The position numbers and the translations under genes are program-made. Below, piece by piece: positions 56,033 through 64,000 of a stretch of DNA of 64,000 nt. The stretch is from Mesorhabditis belari (lineage: Eukaryota > Nematoda > Chromadorea > Rhabditida > Rhabditidae): the NCBI GenBank assembly GCA_958450365.1, contig CAUEEP010000736.1:434001-498000 (forward strand). The letters run 5' to 3'. Each line of letters starts with the position of its first letter. Positions within the stretch are counted from its first letter, which is position 1. The notes beneath the pieces were generated by a model, which was not told where the DNA came from, ran no database searches, and saw only the letters and a program-made list of their open reading frames with translations.

Positions 56033-59000
56033 TTAATGATCTTGTTGAGCGTGAGCTCCATGAAATTTTGGACCCGGCGCAAAATAAGCCATTTTGACGA
56101 TAAAAGGCATTCGGGAAATCGTCGTAGCAACCGGTGTGTGATTGGCGAGTGCCAAAGCCTGAACAAATCAATAAGTCTAGATAATTTTGTTGCTATTACT
56201 CAGCCGAAAACCGAAACCAAGCCAAGCGAATGGCTTTCAATTGGTCTTGGGCTGAAATTTGCTGGATTTGAGTCAAAATCTTGGCTTTAAGCTTGACTTT
56301 GCCTGGTTTTTTTTGCTATTTAAATTTTCCTTTTTGCTATTTTGCTATTTTGCTTTGCTTGTTGTCAATTTAAAGCCAAACTCTATTATTAAATTGTTAA
56401 AGTCTTGTGAAATCCTAATCTTTCAGTCAAAACATAATATTTTACCTCATTAGCTTCTCGAATCGAATTAAATTCAGCGGTGCCGGCTTTGCTTTTCTCG
56501 GATCGTCCCTGATTGACAAGGATTTTTGCTGGTTGAGGACCACCAGAAGCCACGAATAGCTGAAATTAAAGACTTACAATTGGCTAGAACTAGTTTACTT
56601 TGAAATACAATTTACTGTTTAACTTACATCAACAATCTTGTCCTCAGTCATTGTCACCGGTGCATTGAACCAATGAATCGTGTTTGTCGGTGCACAGACG
56701 CGATTCCGAAAGGCCAGCTCTGGAGTTGAGTATCGCTGAAGGAGAATTAATTGGGAGAAGAACAAAATAGCATTGCTCTACCCAATTAATTGGGTAGAGC
56801 AATGCTCTAATCCTCTAATCAATTGGGTAGAGCAATGCTCTAATCCTCTAAACATGTCCTCTAATCATTTCAAGTGCCAACAAATCAATCAAACCTGATT
56901 TCTTGAGTTTGAGTAGTCTCGGAAAGACGGTGATCCATCAGGCATCGAGAAGACAGCTCCCTGTTCTCGTACCTCCATTTGCTTTGATGGCCGAATTGTC
57001 AAAATGCATCCAAACATCTCCATTCCTTGCAAGAATTGTAGCACAGAAGTCACCTATAATCTTCGTGTTTTCATTCACCTTTTTAAACAAATCGTACCTG
57101 TGCTGGTTGTCCCATCTCAACCATAGCTGTATCAGTCTTTTTCTTCATGAATTTCACTCGTTCCACATTTCCATATTGACATAAAATGTTGAAAATCTTA
57201 TCGCAATTGACTGCTTCGTGTGTGATTCCATAAATCTAAAGTTATCCTAATATTTCTAGAAATAGTCTTAACTATCTTAACTATTTAAACACTACAATCA
57301 CAATATCAACTGACCATGATCACTGGGCTTCCGCCAGGCAATTTTGGAGGGCCAAACTCGCGCGAGTTCTGATCGTATCCACCATGTCCACCGCTGTATC
57401 CGCTGTTGTATCCTCCACGACTCGAACTCGAGTTGTGATCATAGTAGTCATTGTTTCCATATCCTGAAATTTGTAATTTGTTTATCAATGACTCTAAAAA
57501 GCAAGTTGAAATGAGTATTTGATTCTCTATTCTTATGATTCTTATGTTCAAACCTTGTCCAGGATCTTGACCGTAGCTATCCCCATATCCCTTTAAGATT
57601 TAAAGTATCTAACCAAGTTGATTTAGGCTTTTCCGGGTAACAAAAAGCCAAGCTAAGCCAAGCAAGATTAGAGCTTTGGCCTTTTTGTTGCCCTTTTTGA
57701 CGAAAATCCAACTCTTTTTTAAAGACATGGGCATTTTTTTCTCATTATGTTCAAACCTTGTCCAGGATCTCGACCGTAATTATCCCCATATCCTGGATCC
57801 CTTCTTGCTGGGCCTCCTTTTCCATATTCATCTAGGAAAAAAAAAAATAAACCTTTTCTTATTTCTTGAAACTTTTAACTATCAAAAAGTCAGCTATAAA
57901 GTTGAAGCTATTAACTGAAAACTTACTTCTCGGTGGCCCTTGATTGTATTGATCGTAGGGTTGGGATTGTCCTTGTGGTGGAGCATTTCCTCCTCCGGCG
58001 ATCAAAGGCGGTTTTCTGAAGCCACCACCAACAGCTGGATCCGCTGGCCCAGTGGGAAGATCTAGAGAGAAAGATGTTAGGAATTGTTATTGAAAAAGCT
58101 GTGTGACGATAGATAGTTTACTGATCGTGTACTTTAGTAAATCTTTGAACTTTGAATGCATAGCAAGTCCACAAAGTTGTAGCAGATAAATAAAGATTTG
58201 TAAATGGGAAAGCTGTTGAGGCGCTCACATTTTCCGTTCAAAAGTCTTTAATTTTCATTTCACGAATTGTTTGACTTGATAAAAGAATAATTTTTGAAAA
58301 AATGTTTGAACGATGATAATGCTGAGATGTGAATATTATATTCGATTTCGATTTTTATCCCATTTAGACTCAACAATAGTTTTAACAATTGCTGTAAATC
58401 ATGTTTTTGATGGTTTTTACTGATTGCTTGTGTACTAAATTGTTTTTTATATCTAAAAGAAGCAATAGCTTTTAACAATAGCTTTTAGCCATAGCTTTTA
58501 GCAATAGCTTTTAGCAATAGCTTTTAGCCATAGCTTTTAGCCATAGCTTTTAGCCATAGCTTTTAGCCATAGCTTTTAGCCATAGCTTTTAGCCATAGCT
58601 TTTAGCCATAGCTTTTAGCAATAGCTTTTAGCAATAGCTTTTAGCAATAGCTTTTAGCCATAGCTTTTAGCAATAGCTTTTAGCCATAGCTTTTAGTCAT
58701 AGCTTTTAACAATAGCTTTTAGCAGTAGCTTTTAGCCATAGCTTTTAGCCATAGCTTTTAGCCATAGCTTTTAGCAATAGCTTTTAGCCATAGCTTTTAG
58801 CAATAGCTTTTAGCCATAGCTTTTAGCCATAGCTTTTAGCAATAGCTTTTAGCTATAGCTTCAAAACCTCGTAACTTTTGCCGAATTTAATCACTTTTTA
58901 AAGTGAAGAATACTAAATTTTAGTTTTATCATTGAGGTTCTCAAATTGAATCAAAAACATGACAAAAGCATGTTTTATCAAAGCAGCAATTGTTAAAACT

Positions 59001-62000
59001 ATTGTTGAGTCTTAATCGGATAAAAGTCTAAATCGGATATAACATAAAGATGTAGATGAACAGGGTTGATAAAAAGCTCTTTGTTTTGGCATTTTTTTGT
59101 TGCCAATTCTGTACAAAATGATGGAATAAACAATTGCAGTGTTTGAATGACTTGAAAGAATGTTTGAATGACTTGAAAGAATGTTTGAATGACTTGAAAG
59201 AATGTTTGAATGACTTGAAAGAATGTTTGAATGACTTGAAAGAATGTTTGAAGACGTTTGAAAATGTTTGAAAATGCTTGAAAATGTTCCAAAATGTTCG
59301 AAAATGCTTGAAAATGCTTGAAAATGTTCCAAAATGCTTGAAAATGTTCCAAAATGCTTGAAAATGTTTGAGAATTAATGAAATGTCTAAATTTGTATGT
59401 CAAAATGTTTTGATCATTTGATCATTTTTGTTGCTCTAAGCTTTAATTAGTGATATTAAAGGTGGAAATGAGTGTTTGAGATTGATTTACATTAGGAATG
59501 TATCAGATTTGAATTTGAATTTGAATTTGAATTTGAAATGAGATTGTCAAAAAAAGAACGTGTGATTGCTTTGAAAATGTTCGAGGGGAGAGATTTACGA
59601 GAGAAATGTGCTTGGTATGCGTTTCGGCGTGGTTCTCTTTGTAACTTTTGCCTTTTTGCATGGCCGTACACCGAAAAAAAAAGAAAGGATTTCAAGAAAG
59701 AATAGTTTATTCTCGAAATGAAAACACCTGTAAAAACGGAAACCCGATTGAAACATACCACGACGAGTGTAGTCCCGTTGATTCTCATCGTTTCTCGTCA
59801 CTTTCACCACATCGGGCTGAAAAAAGCAAGTAAATAGTTTAGTAAGTCGAATAAATACCTATCGTAAATACTGTAATAGTAGCCCAAAACTAAAAACGTT
59901 TGCGACTACGCGACTGTACGAGGGGCTCGTACAGTCGCAGTCGCGCGTAGTCGCAAAAGTCTTTTAGTATTTCATTCTTTTTCAAAGCGCCTGTACTTTC
60001 AAAAAATGCGTCTTTGGTATCAAAAAATAGCTGAAATTCAGGGCTATTTTTTGATACCCAAGCGCGCATTGTAGCTTAAACCAGTGTCGAGAAAAACTCG
60101 TCCAAAGCTAGACTACTACCGTCATTATGGGGGTGCGGTACTATTACAGTATTTACGGTAAGTAGTTTAGTAAGTTCAAATGAGGATTTGATTCTCATTA
60201 GATTTAAACCTTATCAAGAATCTTGACCGTAGCTATCCCCATATCCCTTTAAGATTTAAAGTATCTAACCAAGTTGATTTAGGCTTTTCCGGGTAACAAA
60301 AAGCCAAGCTAAGCCAAGCAAGATTAGAGCTTTGGCCTTTTTGTTGCCCTTTTTGACGAAAATCCAACTCTTTTTTAAAGAAATGGGCATTTTTTTCAAT
60401 GAAACTAGTCAGAAAAAGGTTTTTAGAGCTTTAACAAAAAGATTTTTCGCAAAGAGGACTCGAACTTGAGACTAAGAAGTCAAAATAGAGGCAAGCGACA
60501 ACATACTATCCACTTTGCCATTTCTCTAGTTTGTAGAAGATGAAAGAAACCTTATAACGTTTCCGAAACTTCTAATTTTCAAATCCTCATTTCTAACTTT
60601 TTTGGCTGATGATATGCGAATTTTGAAAGCTTTTTGAAAGCTTAAATCAAGCGCTTAAATCAATTACAAATCACTCAAAAAGATCAAATCGATAACGAAA
60701 TTTTAATTGAAAATGTTTATAAGCATTTGAATGGCTTTAAAAAACTCTTTTGTGTTATTTAAAAATGCAAAAGAAAAACCCTTAATCATAACAGGATTCA
60801 AATTCAGAGTTTTGTTTGAGCCTGAAAGATTGATCCTAGGAAGCCCAGTGCTTTGGGAAATGATCCATATTGTTTGCACGTTTATTTTGTAAAAGAAACC
60901 TTTGCAAATTCGACTTTTAAAGTGCAACATCCTGAATAAATGTCGGCTCCATTCATTGCATATTTAGCCTTTTTCGCTGTTTCAACATTATCGAATTCGA
61001 CAAGCGCCTAAATGAATGATTTTAAATCGAATTTCCTAACGACTAATTATTGCTTAACTTATTGCTTAAATTATTGCTATACCTGTAACATAGTGCGTCT
61101 AATAATCGCTATCCTTTTGACAGGTCCTTGCGGCTCACAAATCTCATGAATAACATCAACAGTAATTGGGTATTGCGCATTGTACACAGTAAGAATTAAG
61201 ATGTGATTCGGTCGCTCACTTTCCAATCCTAATCTTTGAATCATAGGAGAGGTTCTGAAAGGAAAGCTTTTGAATTGAAAGGAAAGCTTTTATGACTTTT
61301 AATAGTTTTGATAAAACTCACGAGTAATTGAAAAGTGCTGGAACTCCGGCGACATTTATCGGCTTAGTGGCTGCAAAATTGACGCATTGTTTGGCTGCCT
61401 CGATACTCTAAACTTTTTGAATGATTTTTATAGAGAAAATTCGTGTCAAAGTTGAGATAACTGTCTACCCCGCTCTAGAGATTTATCTAGGGGGGTAGAG
61501 AGTCGGAGTTTGGCGTCGATTTATCTAGCGGGGTAGAGAGTCAGAGTTTGGCGACTTTTCTCTTCTCCTCCTCCTCCATATCTCGACTTCTAATTGTCAG
61601 ATCATTTTAAAACCAACCTGAAGTCGATCTGACAATTAGAAGTCGAGATATGGAGAAGAGAAAAGTCGCCAAACTCCTCTTCTCCTCTTCTCCTCCATAT
61701 CTCGACTCCTAATTGCCAGATCGACTTCAGATTGGTTTTAAAATGATCCTTATGAAATTTGGCTATTTTTAATTCTTTCAAAGTTACCTCAAATTCCACT
61801 AAAGCCATCCTTTTGTTTGGCATTACAGTCGCATAAGCAATTTGTCCAAAAGCGCTTAGTGCCTCAAGTAGATCAGCCTCTGTAGCCTGAAAATTTCATT
61901 TTAGTTTTCATTTTAGTACAAATATGTTTTTTTTTTGGCTCTAATCGGTTAAAGGGGATTTTAAGGGCTTAAGAGACTTTTTGAATGATAAGTCATGCTT

Positions 62001-62739
62001 TGAAAGCCTATAACTTTATCTACAGATAATATTATTCTTAACTTTTAGATTGTTTTGAAGAGCGCACGTGAGAATGAAAGAAAATAGAGCTTCATTCGAT
62101 TATTCAGCTCTAAGAAATTAAAGCCAACTTGACTAAAAGATCTCTTGATTTTCGTGGAATAGAATAATTCAAGTAAGCTTTATTTTATAATTCCTGACAT
62201 TTCTTCTTTAAAACAAAAATTTCACAATAATATTATTGTAAAAGAAAATTATAGACCGTAAATTAACTTATTCAAAAGCCGCTTTAATAAAGAAGTCAAG
62301 GAATTGGCAAGATTTCTGGAGAGGGGATTGAATCCTCGATCTTCTTGAGAGGGGATTCAATCCTCGATCTTCTGGAGAGGGAATTGAACCCTCGATCTTT
62401 TGCTTACCGGGGAAAAGACTCTAACTACTGAGCTATCTAGTTTAACTTGCCAAGAGGAAGAAGGAAGGAAGAAGAAAACACCCGGTTACAAGAGCTAAAA
62501 ACTTACTCGACTGCATAGGTTGCGCACATGGACGACGATGGACGGGTCGGGATTTGTGGGATCGACGGCGGGATCCGGTCGGAAGCGCTTGTTTGGTGGC
62601 ACTTGCATGTCCTGATCAAGAAACGAGCCACTGAAATGAATTTAAATCGTTAAACTACAAGCTATCTAGCTTTTCAGCTATTTCAGTTTAACTTTTTATT
62701 CTTTAAATAATTCTTGACTTACTGATATCCATCCATCAT
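56033..62739 (-). CDS. hrpl-1: hnRNP L homolog (PTB-like RNA-binding protein)
   Basis: Nuclear RRM protein that binds CA-rich RNA and regulates splicing. Fifteen exons, 555 residues, all phases consistent: 62723-62739, 62507-62630, 61788-61886, 61322-61407, 61083-61254, 60900-61007, 59759-59816, 57927-58061, 57757-57831, 57315-57463, 57098-57235, 56895-57053, 56628-56735, 56446-56559, 56033-56158. RRM1 starts VVHVRNLCSR and includes MPNKRMALVEFE; RRM2 spans HILILTVYNAQYPITVD to CTLKVEFAK. The hnRNP L-specific VTRNDENQRDYT follows. A Gly/Tyr/Pro-rich linker comes next. RRM3 starts VIMIYGITHEAVNCDKIFNI and RRM4 starts NTIHWFNAPVTMTEDKIVDL. It ends FHGAHAQQDH. An extra copy of a linker exon at about 57557-57593 is skipped in this model because it would bring a stop. 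Confidence 0.93.
57557..57593 (-). other. Duplicate hrpl-1 linker exon with in-frame stop (poison-exon candidate)
   Basis: A 37-base copy of the exon at 57757-57831, with its own AG acceptor and the same donor (GGACAAG|GTTTGAAC). Joined from the preceding exons it reads into a TAG after four codons; skipping it keeps the frame. Its flank is copied again near 60207-60395. Confidence 0.5.
58455..58862. repeat. 13-bp tandem repeat, about 30 copies
   Basis: Units TAGCTTTTAGCCA and TAGCTTTTAGCAA alternate for about 400 bases in hrpl-1 intron 7. Confidence 0.88.
59135..59370. repeat. 21-bp tandem repeat passing into an 11-bp repeat
   Basis: Five copies of GAATGTTTGAATGACTTGAAA are followed by degenerate TGCTTGAAAATGTTCCAAAA units, in hrpl-1 intron 7. 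The two overlapping frames on the minus strand arise because 21 is a multiple of 3. Confidence 0.85.
59860..60160. mobile_element. MITE, TACCGTAAATA family, copy 2
   Basis: Ends TATCGTAAATACTGTAATAG and CTATTACAGTATTTACGGTA; homologous throughout to 20815-21087. It also has a local palindrome around CGACTGTACGAGGGGCTCGTACAGTCG. In hrpl-1 intron 6. Confidence 0.78.
60207..60395. repeat. Duplicated segment of hrpl-1 (exon copy plus intron)
   Basis: Near-identical to 57547-57735, covering the 37-base exon copy and about 140 bases of adjoining intron (CTAACCAAGTTGATTTAGGC onward). The high identity indicates a recent duplication. Confidence 0.75.
60440..60540 (-). repeat. tRNA-derived sequence (degenerate)
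   Basis: On the minus strand, a B-box-like AAGTTCGAGTCCTC is preceded by about 60 bases that could derive from a tRNA body (AGAGAAATGGCAAAGTGGAT head). No closed acceptor stem. Confidence 0.35.
61480..61745. repeat. Nested inverted repeat with CTCCATATCTCGAC units
   Basis: In hrpl-1 intron 3. TCCATATCTCGACTTCTAATTGTCAGATC is present as a forward copy (about 61576), an inverted copy (about 61625) and a second forward copy (about 61693). A GGGGTAGAGAGTCRGAGTTTGGCG tandem pair precedes it. Confidence 0.65.
62310..62450 (-). repeat. tRNA-derived element with tandem B-box units
   Basis: Minus strand: TAGATAGCTCAGTAGTTAGAG looks like a tRNA D-arm/A-box, then an anticodon-arm-like stretch. GAGGGTTCAATTCCCTC is a perfect 5-bp T-arm. 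The T-arm region is repeated three times, roughly every 30-33 bases. The acceptor stem does not close, so a working tRNA is unlikely. Confidence 0.5.
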
Positions 62740-63130
62740 TATCCTTTTGATCTTCCTGAAAAGCTCTCAAATCTGAAATATGAACTTAAAAAGAAAGAAG
62801 AAGAGAAAGAAGAAAGAAGAAAGAAAGAAAAATAAGCAAAAAATCGATAAGATCAGATTATAATAAACTATTTATAGAAAAAAGCAGAAAAAAAAACTGT
62901 AGCCAGATACGGACTGTAATTGATTTTCGATGCCGTTGGCGAGAATTCGTAAAGAGAGAACAGAGTTTTCATAGTGAGAGAAGTAATTGTTTTGCTGTTG
63001 AGGCGGTCGCGTCACGTTTGTTGGCTCTATTCGATTCGACTACAGACTTCAAATAGAAGAATATTCAAAAATCAATGCCCTACCATAATCTTTAATTTGT
63101 ATAGCACCTCATGATTGTATTTTTCCCGAT
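62740..63130. promoter_or_regulatory. Divergent promoter region of hrpl-1 and the PIG-X-like gene
   Basis: 391 bases separate two opposed start codons. It contains a GAAAGAAGAAAG purine tract (62785-62830). No further motif recognised. Confidence 0.5.
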
Positions 63131-63905
63131 ATGCTGCCTTCGATCAGTTGTCTTTTCTTGATCTTTTTTTGGATTGAGAACTCACATGAATCTTGTCAAT
63201 TTCTTGAACAGATACGAGATGTTGAGGTGAGAAAATTTGCCGTTTTACATCTTTTGATCAGTTTTTGAAAAATTGGCGGGCTAAAACCGTGTCTAATCAG
63301 TATTAATGATTCTTTACTTAACTTCTAATGATGATTAAAGTATTGAAGTAGGCTTGATGATTCTCTACTTAGCTTCTAATGATGATTAAAGTATTTAAGT
63401 AACCTTGATGATTCTCTACTTAGCTTCTAATGATGATTAAAGTATTGAAGTAGTCCTGATCGTTCTTTACTTAACTTCTAATGATGATTAAAGTATTTAA
63501 GTAACCTTGATGAATCGCTACTTAACTTCTGATAATGATTAAAGTATTGAAGTAATCTTGATCATTTTTTACTTAATTCATCTAGGTGCGAGGATCAATC
63601 GACGGTCTTGGACAGCACAGACAATGGGAAATTCGCTCAAAAGTTGCATCGCTCAATCGTTTCACCGAGTGTCGTCTCGGCTACGAATTAGAGGTTAAAG
63701 AATTATTGAAATCATTGTCTTAGAGGCTAAAGAATCATTCAATCAATACTATTTTAATGCTTTTTTAAAACAAATCTTCTTCAAGGTGCCCAAAGGAGCA
63801 TTCCTTGATTTGGACACAATAAACTCTTCACTTCCTCGTCATTTTCTTTTCTCGAATCATCGTTTCAATGTTGAGGCGCCCGCTGAGAGATCTCGAGCAC
63901 ATAAA
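63131..63905 (+). CDS. PIG-X-like GPI mannosyltransferase I subunit, partial at right edge
   Basis: PIG-X is an ER membrane protein that stabilises the mannosyltransferase PIG-M in GPI-anchor synthesis. Visible exons: 63131-63226, 63586-63693, 63786-63905, all phase 0 junctions. The first gives a signal peptide (MLPSISCLFLIFFWIENS). The later ones contain the luminal pattern TECRLGYELEVPKGAFLDLD and NHRFNVEAPAERSRAH, matching the family's ECxxxxxxxxPxGxxxDxxxL and (F/D)xEAP blocks. The transmembrane segment would be beyond the edge. The assignment rests on these short blocks, so it is good but not certain. Intron 1 carries a 51-bp tandem repeat. Confidence 0.72.
63300..63578. repeat. 51-bp tandem repeat, about five copies
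   Basis: The ACTTCTAATGATGATTAAAG landmark recurs at 63321, 63372, 63423, 63474 and 63525 (exact period 51), filling most of intron 1 of the PIG-X-like gene. Confidence 0.85.
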
Positions 63906-64000
63906 GTGAGTAATGATTTGATATTGTTCAATTAAATCTTTCAAAAACCACTTTATAACATTTTAAAAAGCTCAAACTCTGGTTACTTGATCTCTAAACC

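Noticed and set aside
58455..58862. CRISPR-like array
   Set aside because: Units are contiguous 13-mers without spacers in a eukaryotic intron.
59012..59403. 106- and 134-residue minus-strand frames
   Set aside because: Both come from a 21-base tandem repeat in an hrpl-1 intron.
62310..62450. Functional tRNA gene
   Set aside because: D- and T-arms are present but the acceptor stem does not close, the anticodon loop is oversized, and the T-arm is tandemly repeated.

Overview
The window is nuclear DNA of a nematode, most likely a rhabditid related to Caenorhabditis. Genes are split into short exons by small introns ending in TTTCAG or TTTTAG. The proteins match worm families closely: a Ftz-F1 type nuclear receptor, a CPR-6 type cathepsin B, meckelin, GPHR and hnRNP L. 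The space between genes is AT-rich and packed with palindromic, MITE-like and tandem repeats. I cannot name the species.

Layout. 1-1368 (-): first exon of meckelin (mks-3/TMEM67), running off the left edge. 1369-6176: repeat-rich spacer with a mariner-type MITE and a large palindrome. 6177-21527 (+): nhr-25, 13 exons, whose long introns hold palindromes, tRNA-derived sequences and microsatellites. 22667-26262 (-): cpr-6, with its last exon repeated five times in tandem. 27086-28780 (-): a pi-class glutathione S-transferase. 30451-32820 (-): a compact seven-transmembrane protein with a chimeric duplicate just downstream. 33720-40534 (+): two zinc-finger genes and the Golgi pH regulator GPHR, spaced like a worm operon. 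42098-44280 (+): an unrecognised secreted basic protein. 46939-49102 (+): an unrecognised acidic protein whose second intron carries a Merlin-derived element. 49230-50846 (-): a C2H2 zinc-finger gene whose only visible start codon lies in a palindromic element. 51861-53246 (-): a possible 52-residue protein. 56033-62739 (-): an hnRNP L homolog (hrpl-1). 63131 to the right edge (+): a PIG-X-like GPI-mannosyltransferase subunit, divergent from hrpl-1.

Exon-intron models were built by eye. For most genes the reading phase was checked across every junction and the exon lengths add up; exceptions are stated. Pathways present are cilium transition zone (mks-3), moulting and epidermal transcription (nhr-25), lysosomal proteolysis (cpr-6), detoxification (GST), Golgi ion balance (GPHR), splicing (hrpl-1) and GPI-anchor synthesis (PIG-X). 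They are not functionally linked. The notable biology is genome dynamics: repeated duplication of exons together with their splice sites, and mobile elements placed where they could supply start codons or splice signals.
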